Part shown: piece after piece, positions 53,855-63,600 of the stretch
Position numbering within the stretch: the stretch's first letter is position 1
Layout: each line of letters begins with the position of its first letter
Source of the DNA: a bacterium
GTDB taxonomy: Bacteria > B130-G9
DNA: 64,000 bases
Assembly (NCBI GenBank): GCA_035527515.1
Contig: DATLAJ010000053.1
Coordinates: 1-64,000, forward strand
Reading direction: 5' to 3'
Made by a program: the position numbers and the translations under genes
Notes under the pieces: model-generated
What the model saw: only the letters and a program-made list of their open reading frames with translations
The model's database searches: none
What the model was told of the DNA's origin: nothing

Positions 53855-55406
53855 ATCGATCTTTGCTGTCGCACTGGTCGTGCTTGTCGGTTGGTGTGCA
53901 TATCCTCCGAAGGAGAAAGTACTGCTTGGTCTTGACCTCAGGGGCGGGATACACCTTGTCCTTGAGGTGGAGACAGAAACAGCGCTCAAGGGAGAGCTTT
54001 CGGAGATGAAGGTCAGGTTGGCCGATCTGCTTCGTGATCACGAGATACCAGTTGAGTCAGAGCGTGTGGCGGATGACCTGTCGGTCCGATTCGTTTTGCC
54101 GAGCACGGGCGCCAAGGATTCGGCGTTGTCAGAGTTTAGGGACGAGCAGAGCCGCTTTGACGTTTATCCGACGAAGCTCGCGGGCAACAAGTGGGAGTTG
54201 AAGCTTACATTCAAGTCCGTTGAAGACAAGCGTCTCAGGGAGAACTCGGTCCGTCAAGCGCTGGAGACGATCCGAAACCGAGTGGACGAACTTGGTGTAG
54301 CCGAGCCGGTCATTCAGCGCATAGGCTTGATCGGTAATCGGATTCTGGTTCAGCTGCCCGGTGTGGTTGACCCGCAGCGCGCCAAGAAGATCATCGGCCG
54401 AACTGCGATGCTCCAGCTTCGGCTGTTAAAGGACGAGGCCCCCAGCAAAGAAGCGCTGCTGGAGAAGTATAAAGGCAGTGTCCCGGAGGGATACGAGCTG
54501 CTAAAGATGGCGCCTCCTCGGCGTGCCGCCGAAACAGTTGGCAAGGCGCGTTATGCGCTCGTTGAGAACGAGGTTCGGGTCTCGGGAGCTGACTTGGAGG
54601 ACGCGAGGACGGGGCACGATGAGTTCAACATGCCGGCCGTGGATTTCAGGCTGACGAGGTCAGCCGGGAGGCTTTTCGGGAAGTTCACTCAGAAGCACAT
54701 CAATGAGAGGCTCGCCATCGTTCTTGATAACGTTGTCGAGTCCGCTCCGTCGATAAAAACGCGCATCACGGAGAAGGGGCAGATCACGGGCAATTTCACG
54801 GTGCAGGACGCGGACGACCTCTCAGTGGTTCTCAGGGCAGGGGCTCTTCCTGCGAACGTCAGGTATCTTGAAGAGAGAACCGTCGGACCTACGCTGGGCC
54901 TGGATTCGATCAGACAGGGGACTACCTCGGTGATCATCGGGGGCGCGCTTGTGGTGTTTTTCATGCTGTTTTACTACCGTCTTTCAGGTCTGATCGCTGA
55001 TCTTACACTGGTCTTGAACCTGATCTTGCTGATGGGTTGCCTGGCGCTATCGGGAGCTGCTCTGACGCTGCCGGGCATCGCGGGCATTATTCTCACGGTC
55101 GGCATGGCGGTTGACGCCAACGTCCTGATTTTCGAGCGTATCAAAGAGGACCGCCGGGCTGGCAAAACAATCAGAGCGGCAGTGGAGGGCGGCTTCAAGC
55201 GCGCTCTGTTGACGATCGTGGATTCTAACGTTACTACGCTGATCGCGGCCGTCGTCCTGTTTCAGTTTGGGACAGGCCCGATACGGGGCTTCGCAGTTAC
55301 ATTGATACTTGGCATTCTTGCGAGCATGTTTACGGCGCTGTTTGTATCGAAGTTGGTCTTCCAGATAGTGCTTCAAAAGTGCAGAATCAAGCGATTGAGC
55401 ATATAA
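53832..55406 (+). CDS. secD: Protein translocase subunit SecD
   Basis: A 524-residue inner-membrane protein that uses the proton gradient to help exported proteins leave the Sec channel. The GTG at 53832 follows GGAAGGGG. An N-terminal membrane helix and the motif LGLDLRGGIHLVLEVE are followed by the periplasmic P1 domain. The RND-type membrane block starts near 345 (YLEERTVGPTLGLDSIRQGT) and includes ILTVGMAVDANVLIFERIKED. It starts within the ATPase gene and precedes secF by 24 nt. Confidence 0.97.
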   Translation: MKKNLLGKSIFAVALVVLVGWCAYPPKEKVLLGLDLRGGIHLVLEVETETALKGELSEMKVRLADLLRDHEIPVESERVADDLSVRFVLPSTGAKDSALSEFRDEQSRFDVYPTKLAGNKWELKLTFKSVEDKRLRENSVRQALETIRNRVDELGVAEPVIQRIGLIGNRILVQLPGVVDPQRAKKIIGRTAMLQLRLLKDEAPSKEALLEKYKGSVPEGYELLKMAPPRRAAETVGKARYALVENEVRVSGADLEDARTGHDEFNMPAVDFRLTRSAGRLFGKFTQKHINERLAIVLDNVVESAPSIKTRITEKGQITGNFTVQDADDLSVVLRAGALPANVRYLEERTVGPTLGLDSIRQGTTSVIIGGALVVFFMLFYYRLSGLIADLTLVLNLILLMGCLALSGAALTLPGIAGIILTVGMAVDANVLIFERIKEDRRAGKTIRAAVEGGFKRALLTIVDSNVTTLIAAVVLFQFGTGPIRGFAVTLILGILASMFTALFVSKLVFQIVLQKCRIKRLSI

Positions 55407-55430
55407 TAGACCGCTCTTTGGAGAGAGAAT

Positions 55431-56642
55431 ATGGACATTATTAAGGACTCGAAATTCAAGTTTATTGAGAGCCGTAAGATCGCGTTTGCGTGTTCGGCCA
55501 TTTTGCTACTTGCCGGCATCATCTCGCTGATCGTAAAGGGCGGCCCAAGTTACAGCATTGATTTCGAGGGCGGGACACTCATCCAACTGAAGTTCCTCAA
55601 TCCAGTGGATATCTCTGTGCTGAGGCATAGCCTGGAAGGTATCGGCTACGGGGGCGCAACGATACAGGGGTTTGGTTCGCCCCGGGATGTCCTCATCCGG
55701 GTAAAGGATGTGGAAAAGTCCCAGGCAAGCGGGGATAGCCTTGTGCCCAAGCTTGTGGGGGTAGTTCGTGCGGCTTTTGACAAGCAGATAGGCGAGGGGC
55801 GCACGATCGACATAAATGCGATCAGTCCGAAGGAGCTCGCCCTTCACCTGAAAGACCTCAAAGCCTTCAAGAACAAAAGGGAGGGAGCGGAGACGCTTGC
55901 CGGAACAATAGTCGAGAGGCGAAACGCCCTCGGGGGGCTGTTTCCCAATGTGGACGCTTTGCTGTCCGTCCCTGGCATACCTGCTGAGGCAGTTGATTAC
56001 TTCAGGGACAAGGCTTATGCCAGCGGTCTCACCGTGGTCCGTCAGGAGATGGTTGGGCCGAAGGTCGGAAAGGACCTGCGTGGGAAAGCTCTACTTTCGA
56101 TATTCTGGGCCGTGCTCGGGATACTCATCTATGTCTCGCTTCGCTTTCGGTTTCAGTTCGCTGTGGCTGCGGTAATTGCCCTGATCCACGATGTCGGCAT
56201 AACGGTTGGGCTGTTCTCGATCTTCAACCGGGAGTTCTCGCTCACGATCGTTGCCGCTCTTCTGACAATCGTCGGCTACTCGCTTAACGACACGATCGTT
56301 GTTTATGACCGTATCAGGGAGAACTCGAAGTCAATGAGGAGTCTGCCCTACGCCCAGCAGCTGAATGCCAGCATCAACTTGACCCTTAGTAGAACGCTCC
56401 TGACGTCGTTCACAACCTTCATTGTCGTTCTTGCGCTGTTCGTTCTTGGCGGCGAGGTCATACGTGATTTCGCGCTAGCGCTGATGATAGGAGTCATTGT
56501 GGGCACATACTCTTCTATCTTCGTTGCCAGCCCAATCGTGTACGACTGGGAGATGTACTCCAGAAGCAGACAGAAGAGAAAGCACATCGGCTCGGGCAAG
56601 CCGGCGGTTCAAGCTGCGGGCTCGCCTAAAAGACGAAGATAA
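55431..56642 (+). CDS. secF: Protein translocase subunit SecF
   Basis: A 403-residue inner-membrane partner of SecD. The signature YSIDFEGGTLIQLKF follows the first membrane helix. The second half has VVRQEMVGPKVGKDLRGKAL and the RND motif IVGYSLNDTIVVYDRIREN, with the last membrane helices (TLLTSFTTFIVVLALFVLGG). An internal segment at about 130-185 (LALHLKDLKAFKNKREGAETL) makes it longer than many SecF proteins (about 310). GGAGAGAG precedes the ATG. Confidence 0.96.
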   Translation: MDIIKDSKFKFIESRKIAFACSAILLLAGIISLIVKGGPSYSIDFEGGTLIQLKFLNPVDISVLRHSLEGIGYGGATIQGFGSPRDVLIRVKDVEKSQASGDSLVPKLVGVVRAAFDKQIGEGRTIDINAISPKELALHLKDLKAFKNKREGAETLAGTIVERRNALGGLFPNVDALLSVPGIPAEAVDYFRDKAYASGLTVVRQEMVGPKVGKDLRGKALLSIFWAVLGILIYVSLRFRFQFAVAAVIALIHDVGITVGLFSIFNREFSLTIVAALLTIVGYSLNDTIVVYDRIRENSKSMRSLPYAQQLNASINLTLSRTLLTSFTTFIVVLALFVLGGEVIRDFALALMIGVIVGTYSSIFVASPIVYDWEMYSRSRQKRKHIGSGKPAVQAAGSPKRRR

Positions 56643-56652
56643 GGGCTGAACG

Positions 56653-58959
56653 GTGGTCCTCAACAAGTCCGCCACAGATCTTAACATCGCGGCGGATTAC
56701 GAGGCACGGCTCGCGGCGATCAAGCGAGCATTGCTGTCCAGGTATCCTGATACGGCGGCTGATCACGATATCGAGAGGGCGTTTCGGTTTGCCGCGGAAT
56801 ACCACAAGGGCCAAAAGCGAGCGTCGGGGGAGGATTTCATAAAGCACCCGCTCTCGGTGGCCGAGATCCTGACGAAATGGGAGCTTGCGCCGGAGCTCAT
56901 CACGGCCGCGCTGCTACACGACGTGTTGGAGGACGCATCGCCTGCCGATGTGGTGGTGTCTGCTAGTCCAGAGATATCTGACGAGGCCCTCGCTAGACAG
57001 CGCTTTATCGAGACAAGAGAAAATCTAGGTAACGAGATAGCCGCCGAGTTCGGAAATGATGTGGCCGAGATCGTCCAGGGGCTGACCAAAGTCGACCGGC
57101 TTATGCTGGAGTCGAGGGAGGAAAGAACGGTGGAGAACCTCAAGCGGTTCTTCGCGGCGGTTGGCAAAGACCTGAGAGTGGTGCCGATAAAGCTAGCCGA
57201 CCGGCTACACAACATGCGCACTCTGAAATCGCTGCCTGACTGGAAGCAGAAGAGGACGGCGAAGGAAACACTCACCCTGTATGCGCCTCTTGCGTACCGG
57301 TTTGGGATGGGCGAGGTTCAGTCGGAGCTGGAGGACTTGGCCTTCGAGTCGCTCTTGCCGGACATCTACAACAAGCTTGTTGAGAAGCTCAGGGCGACGG
57401 AGGACGAGCGCCTCGCCGCGTTGAAAGGTGCGGAGAAGGCTCTCCGTAAGCATCTAGTGGCCGCTGGCATCGATGCCAAAATCACCACACGGAGCAAGCA
57501 TTACTACAGCATATATCGGAAGATGGTGCGTCAAGGACTGACGATCGATGAGGTCTTGGACATAGTCGGGATGAGGGTTATCGCCAAGACTGAGAGCGAG
57601 TGCTACCGGGTGTTTGGGGAGGTTCATTCCCTCTGGCGCCCCATCCCGGGCGCGTTCAAGGACTACATAGCTACACCCAAGCCCAATATGTATCAGTCAC
57701 TGCACACGGTTGTTCTCGTCAGGCCCGGCTACCAGCTCGAAGTGCAGATACGAACCGAAAAAATGCATCTAGTCGCCGAGCGAGGCATAGCCGCACATTG
57801 GCGTTACAAGGCAATGGCGGACGAGAGGCTGCTCAAAAAGCTTTACAAGGAGAGCGACGTCAGCCAGTGGGTCGAGGAATTCATAACCAGCTACATAGAG
57901 AAGGACAGGGGCACAAAGCTGCTGGATGACATCAAGACGATGCTTCAGTCTGAGGACATCTACGTGATGACACCGAAGGGGGAGATAAGGAGCTTCCCGC
58001 AGGGCTCAACGATCATTGATTTCGCATACAGCATACACACCGCCATCGGGGACCATTTCGTCGCAGGGAAAGTCGGAGGCGTCCAAAAGCAGCCAGACCA
58101 AGAGTTGAAGACTGGGGACGTAGTCGAGATCATAACCGACAAGAGGGCAAGGCCGAAGAAAGAATGGTTGAAGTTCGCCAAAACGCCGTTCGCCCGCGCC
58201 GCGATACAGAAGTGGTTCAAGCTCGAAGAGCGGCATCTGATGGCCGAGATAGGGCGGTCGGTATTGGACGAGAAGTTAAGGATGGCTTGCGTTCCAAGCA
58301 AGGAGTTCTACAAGTCGCCCCGCCTTGCGTCGTTCATCGACCGAAGCGGGCTGTCGGACGTGCAGGACCTATTCGTCAAGGTCTCGCTAGGTAAGATAAA
58401 GGTGCTGCACGCGTTGGAGTTTGTTCTGCCCAAGAACCTCTACGAGAAGGTCCACACTCTCAAGGTAGCCAAAACGCCTCCTCAGGCCGACCTGCTCGCC
58501 CGCATCCGCGCCTACAAGAAGGGACTAGTAATCTCCGACCCGACAGCGTCGGAGGTCATTCTCGCCAAGTGCTGTCACCCTCTGCCAGGAGACCGCGTGG
58601 TGGGCTACATCAAACGAGGGAGCGGCGTTTCAATCCACAGGATCGAATGTTCGCGGGTCGAGGAGCTTTTGCCGGACAACATCAGGATAATAAGACATAT
58701 CAGGTGGGACGTCCCGAAGTCATCTCTATTTGACACAAGATTGAGGCTCGTCTCGGTGGATAAGAAGGGCATTTTAGTCTATATCACCAAGGCGCTGTTG
58801 AACGCCAATGTTGACCTGCGGCAGACCAGGAGCGACAGGCTGCCGGACGGCTCGATTTTGTTCAAGATCGATGCCCAGTGCTCCTCAGCTAGGCAGATCG
58901 AGAAGGCGATGGATCATCTGAAGGATATTGAGGGTATTATTGAAATAGAAAGAAAATAG
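56653..58959 (+). CDS. (p)ppGpp synthetase/hydrolase, RelA/SpoT family
   Basis: A 768-residue regulator that makes and probably degrades the stringent-response alarmones. The HD hydrolase domain is intact (AALLHDVLEDA with HD at about 97-98, and KLADRLHNMRTL). The synthetase domain has YYSIYRKMVRQG and DIVGMRVIAKTESECYRVFGE. The TGS domain (about 435-495) and C-terminal ZFD and ACT parts (HPLPGDRVVGYIKRGSG; VDLRQTRSDRLPDG) follow. It looks bifunctional, as expected if it is the only long RSH protein. The GTG at 56653 has a weak ribosome site 11 nt after secF. Confidence 0.95.
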   Translation: MVLNKSATDLNIAADYEARLAAIKRALLSRYPDTAADHDIERAFRFAAEYHKGQKRASGEDFIKHPLSVAEILTKWELAPELITAALLHDVLEDASPADVVVSASPEISDEALARQRFIETRENLGNEIAAEFGNDVAEIVQGLTKVDRLMLESREERTVENLKRFFAAVGKDLRVVPIKLADRLHNMRTLKSLPDWKQKRTAKETLTLYAPLAYRFGMGEVQSELEDLAFESLLPDIYNKLVEKLRATEDERLAALKGAEKALRKHLVAAGIDAKITTRSKHYYSIYRKMVRQGLTIDEVLDIVGMRVIAKTESECYRVFGEVHSLWRPIPGAFKDYIATPKPNMYQSLHTVVLVRPGYQLEVQIRTEKMHLVAERGIAAHWRYKAMADERLLKKLYKESDVSQWVEEFITSYIEKDRGTKLLDDIKTMLQSEDIYVMTPKGEIRSFPQGSTIIDFAYSIHTAIGDHFVAGKVGGVQKQPDQELKTGDVVEIITDKRARPKKEWLKFAKTPFARAAIQKWFKLEERHLMAEIGRSVLDEKLRMACVPSKEFYKSPRLASFIDRSGLSDVQDLFVKVSLGKIKVLHALEFVLPKNLYEKVHTLKVAKTPPQADLLARIRAYKKGLVISDPTASEVILAKCCHPLPGDRVVGYIKRGSGVSIHRIECSRVEELLPDNIRIIRHIRWDVPKSSLFDTRLRLVSVDKKGILVYITKALLNANVDLRQTRSDRLPDGSILFKIDAQCSSARQIEKAMDHLKDIEGIIEIERK

Positions 58960-58982
58960 ACAAATCGCGAATGAGAGTGAGA

Positions 58983-59369
58983 ATGCCAAAAAAGATCATA
59001 GCAACCAACAAAGCACCGGCCGCGGTCGGCCCCTACTCGCAGGCCGTGCTCGCCGGCGGTTTTCTGTTCATCTCAGGCCAGATAGCGATTGACCCCAAGA
59101 CAGGAGGCCTCACAGGCGGCTCTTCCGCCGAGCAGACCAAGCGCATAATGAGGAACATTGCCGCCATCCTTGACGAGGCTGGGGCCTCGGTCAGCGATCT
59201 GGTCAAGTGCGACATCTTCGTAACCGACCTGGGTCAGTTTAAGGCCATCAATGACGTGTATGCGCAGTTCTTCGACACGCAGCCGCCAGCAAGGGCGACG
59301 ATACAGGTCTCAGCTCTCCCGCTCGGCGTTGACGTCGAGATCGCCGCAGTCGCTTACGTGGGGCACTAG
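58983..59369 (+). CDS. ridA: RidA-family reactive-intermediate deaminase
   Basis: A 128-residue enzyme of typical length. It hydrolyses reactive enamine/imine intermediates made by PLP enzymes. Motifs are the start TNKAPAAVGPYSQAVLAG, the GGLTGGSSAEQT loop, CDIFVTDLGQFKAINDVY and the conserved arginine in PPARATIQVSALPLGVDVEI. ATG 58983 is preferred over 58971 for its family-typical start. It follows the RSH gene by 23 nt. Confidence 0.96.
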   Translation: MPKKIIATNKAPAAVGPYSQAVLAGGFLFISGQIAIDPKTGGLTGGSSAEQTKRIMRNIAAILDEAGASVSDLVKCDIFVTDLGQFKAINDVYAQFFDTQPPARATIQVSALPLGVDVEIAAVAYVGH

Positions 59370-59476
59370 CGCACTTTGTGGGAATGAGGGAGGGTTCGCG
59401 ACGTGTTACCCGCAACTGATGCGAAAAGGTTCTCAGACTGTCCGCACCTCGCGAGCGCTCTCGGAATGAGTAATCC

Positions 59477-60403
59477 ATGAGGACCGCAGTATGCTTTCCT
59501 GGGCAGGCCTTGTCTCCTGTCTCGGACTTGCTTGGACGCCTCAAGCAGCTTTCGGCAGCCGGGCCGACGGTTGAGGAGGGGGAGAAGTTCATCGAGCGAG
59601 TCGGGTCCCCACTATCGGAGCGAACCATTCAGCAGCTTAGGACGTTCATCGCAAGCGTCGCCTCGTTCAAGGTTCTGACGGAGGAGATGAATGGGCCGGT
59701 ATCGCTGTTGGTGGAGCACGGGGTAGGCATTTACGCTGCGCTTGTTTCTGCCCGGTCCATGTCGTTCCACCAAGGGCTGGAGATTGTGCTGATGGCCGGC
59801 GACCTTCTTGACGAGGTTGCTGACGGGGGCGACTTCGAGATGGCCTCGATAGTTGGGCTAAACCGCGAGGAGCTCAACCTCGTGTGCTCGGTGGCGGCCG
59901 AGAGTGGCGAAGTCTATCTTGCAAACATCAACGGCCCAACGCACTTCGTGCTCTCGGGGCATAGAAAGGCCATGGCTGCCGCCTGCGATGGCGCAAATAG
60001 GCGAGGCGCAATCGAGGCGAAACTACTTGGGGTAGATGCGCCGATTCACACGAGTATCCTCGAATCTCGCGGCCGCAGGCTCGCAAAACAGTTGGCGACC
60101 GTACAATTTCAAAGCCCCGCAACGCCAATCATCGAACACATTTACGGCCAGCGCATTATCGAGTGCAACATCCTCGACCTGCTCTCGCAGCAGCTCTTCA
60201 TGCCCGTCAAGTGGACACGGGTTATGGACGCCCTGTGTCGTGAAGGAATAGATACCCTCATCATCTTGCCACCGGAAACAGGGTTGGCCAAGAGCATCGA
60301 GGCGGACATGAACGATGCGACAATTATCTCACCCGGGGAGGGCAGCGACCTCAAGGCATGGTTTGAGCAGCTCGCTGGACTGAGTGAATGGAGCACGATG
60401 TAG
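59477..60403 (+). CDS. Acyltransferase-like protein lacking the catalytic serine
   Basis: A 308-residue member of the FabD/PKS malonyl-CoA acyltransferase family. The fold markers are FPGQ near the start, EHGVGIYAALVSA (80-92), NINGPTHFVLSG (150-161) and GVDAPIHTSILES (185-197). In working enzymes residue 82 is the Ser of GHSxG; here the motif is EHGVG, so the nucleophile is Gly. The usual Arg after the nucleophile is also not present (VLMAGDLL). His191 of PIHTS is kept. It cannot use the normal ping-pong mechanism. The start has a weak ribosome site. Confidence 0.75.
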   Translation: MRTAVCFPGQALSPVSDLLGRLKQLSAAGPTVEEGEKFIERVGSPLSERTIQQLRTFIASVASFKVLTEEMNGPVSLLVEHGVGIYAALVSARSMSFHQGLEIVLMAGDLLDEVADGGDFEMASIVGLNREELNLVCSVAAESGEVYLANINGPTHFVLSGHRKAMAAACDGANRRGAIEAKLLGVDAPIHTSILESRGRRLAKQLATVQFQSPATPIIEHIYGQRIIECNILDLLSQQLFMPVKWTRVMDALCREGIDTLIILPPETGLAKSIEADMNDATIISPGEGSDLKAWFEQLAGLSEWSTM

Positions 60404-60570
60404 CACACCCGTGCCCTCAGTAACGGGACGCAAGCGCTTGAAATGCGTCGTCAGCCGTAGCGCCGAACCAGCGCCCGCGAGGCGTCTGCCGGCGTCAGGT
60501 CGAAGAAAGAGCTGTCAATCCGCTCGGTGAACCAAACTACCCCTCAATCTGTTCTATTATTGCCGTATTA

Positions 60571-60599
60571 TTGAACTTCGGGAATTAGGCAACTATCAT
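60571..60599 (+). promoter_or_regulatory. Sigma70-type promoter of the secreted protease gene
   Basis: TTGAAC (60571-60576) and TATCAT (60594-60599) with a 17-bp spacer. TATCAT matches the -10 in five of six positions, and the start site would lie about 40 nt before the ATG. Confidence 0.5.
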
Positions 60600-60644
60600 C
60601 TCCGTAGCTTCTAGCTTTGCTTATCTACGTTGAGGGAGGATTCG

Positions 60645-63600
60645 ATGACAGGTCAAAGGTTCATTGTTTGTTTGTTGGCTATGGTCGCTTTCATAGCGGC
60701 GTTTCCGGGCATCTTGCACGCTTTTGTTCAGCCGCAAAATGAGTCGGCAGTTCCAGAAGTGCCATTGGCACAGCACCAAGCAGGAGCGCCAACTCAGGCG
60801 CAGCTAGACTATCTCGATTCGCTGACTGCCCAGCGGCCAGTCGCTGTGCAATTCAGCGAGAAGACGGGCAGCCCTCGTTCCGTCTCAGGACGGCTTTACT
60901 GGGCCAAACGTGCGGACGAGTCGCTCGTGGCGAGGGAGGCTATCGACCGTTTTGGGCAGCTTTATTCAATCCGTCCTAGCGAGGATGCCCTGACCCTTGT
61001 CAAGACGTCGCGGTCCTACAGCTACTCTCACTACAGGTTTGAGCAGGAATACGAGGGCATCCCAGTCTGGCGGGCAGGTCTTTCCGTTCACATCGATGGC
61101 GCTGGCGTGGTACGCAGGCTCAACGGCGAGTTCTACCGTGGGATACACTGCGCAACGGAGCCTTTACTTACGGCCCAGGACGCGGAGGATGTTGCTCTTT
61201 CGTTTCTCTCGCCGAGCGAGGAGACCGACCTCTCGCAGCAGGCCAGGCTGGTCATCGCGCCGACGGAGCGCTTTCGTCTTGCCTATCAGGTGAAGGTGTT
61301 CTGTCGGAAGCCGCTGGGCCTTTTCGTCCTGCTGGTCGATGCGCAGAACGGAGACCTTCTATACCTTAAGAACGAGCTTCTTTTCAGCCGGGTCACCGGA
61401 AACGTCTATGACGTCAACCCGGGCGAGACGCCGCAAGCAGAGATGCCGATTCGGGACATGAAGGCCACCGCCGGCGTTAACGTCTATTACACCGATGCGG
61501 AGGGGTATTACGATGCGGAGGGCGAGGTCTCTGCCCATATAGAAGGGCCCTACTGCAAAGCGCTCAACGATGACTTCAGTCGGGCATCTTGGGATGGCGA
61601 CGCTACCTTCGTGTGGGACTACGCTCCGACGAGCACGCACTTTGACGAGGTCTGTGCCTTCTATCACGTCAACCTGATACACGCTTGGCTCAAGGACCAC
61701 CTCGAGTTCGACGGGATGGACTTACCGATAAGCGTAACCGTCCACTACAGTGAGGACATGAACAACGCGTTCTACAGCCCCACCTACAACAGTATCTCCT
61801 TGGGCGACGGCACGCTGCGAGACCCCGCCCACGATGCTGACATAGTGATGCACGAATATGGGCACGCAGTCGTTCACAACACTGCCTCGAGGGATTTCTC
61901 CGCTCAGTCGCTCGATGAGGGCTATGCGGACTATTTCACGTGCAGTCTGCACGATGACCCGCTGGTCGGCGAGTGGTGGATGCCCCCTTATCTTCGGAAC
62001 CTGGATAACGACATGGTCTATCCATTCGACCTAGTCGGCGAGGGGCATCACGACGGCCAGATATGGTCTGGTGCGCTGTGGGACATCCGCAAGAAGTATG
62101 GGGCGGATGTGGCAGACAGGATCGCCCTGGGAACGCTCTACTATTATGGCAGCGAGACTCCATCTTTTCTGGACGCAAGAGACGCGGCACTCGACGCGGA
62201 TGAGGAGTGCTTCGGTTCGGAGCACCGAAATAGCATCGTCGAGATTTTCTCCAAGAGAGGCATCTCAGACGTTTCCATCGCCAGCTGGTCAATCAGCGAG
62301 GTTGAGGGCAACGGCGACGGCGTAGCTGACCCGGGCGAGACGCTCGACCTCAGCGTGCAGGTGAGGAATCTGACTGGTAGTATGGTCTCCTCGTCGTTCA
62401 TCGCGCTTCAGTCCGACTCGCCGTTTATCGAGGTAACTGATGGCCTCACGCAGCTTCCGATAGTTCAGGGGCATGAGAAAGTTCAGTGCGCCTCGCCTTT
62501 CCGCTTCAAGATCGCGACTGGCTGCCCGGCGGACGGCGTTTTGGAGTTCGGGGTGAAGATAGGATTTGATGTGGATGCTCTTATCTTCGCAGGCGCGATT
62601 AGGATGACGCTCGGGCGCAGTCCGGAGGTTGCGTTTCTGGAGCATCGGATATACGATTTTGTTGGGAACGGGGACCAGGAAGCCAACCCGGGCGAGCTGA
62701 TCGTCATTTTGCCAACGCTATCCAATACCGGCAATGCTACCGCGTCAAACGTTCGAATAAGGACATTCGTGAGGAGTCCATACGTGAACGCCAGGGGCGG
62801 CTATCAAGGGCAGATCTCCACCAACACCGCATCGTACGGCGACATTGAGCCAGGTCAGACGATAGAGGCTTCTGAGAGTCAGAATAACATCATCGAGATA
62901 CTGGAATCTGACACTCCGGACGGCTACGAATACGATGTGGATTACGACCTCTTGGAGCAGGGCGGCCGGAGATGGACTGGCAGCTTCCCCGTAACCGTTA
63001 CCGGCAATGACCAGACGCCGCCCTGGGTCGCGTACTCCGAAGGGTCGCCAACTCAAGTCAATCAGGGGAGCTCGTTCTACGTCGTGGCGCTCGTGATCGA
63101 GCCGGGAAGGATCGCATCGATCGGCGGCGAGCTGCACAACAGGGCCGGCGATGGGCTGGGCAAGGTCCTGTTTACGCGCTACACGCAAGACCTGTACGTA
63201 GGCTTTGGGGCGATGCCGGCGAACGAGGATGTCTTCCTTGACATCACGGCCGAAGACGCCAACGGCAACGAGGGGACCAAGAGAAACGCCTGCGCGTTTG
63301 GCCCGACGACGTTCACGCAAGAGTCTAACGTCCTCTTCGTTGCGGACGACTTCGCTGACGCCGAGGGCATGAGGCACAAAACCCTCGAGGCGCTTGCACA
63401 AAAGGGCCTTTCGGCTGACGTGTGGGAGACCGAGATCAGGCAGCTTCCCGGCAAGTCAACGCTCAGCAAGTACGCCGGTGGCCTGGTTATTTTCGATGCT
63501 AAGTACAACCCATACTACATGTCCCACTATCCGTATTTGGCATATAGACCTGTCGCGGTGGCAGATGCGATGCAGCTCGGCGCGAACGTTCTCTTAACGG

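Noticed and set aside
62745-63401. A 218-codon minus-strand frame opposite the protease gene
   Set aside because: It lies within the continuous protease frame and shows no domain.
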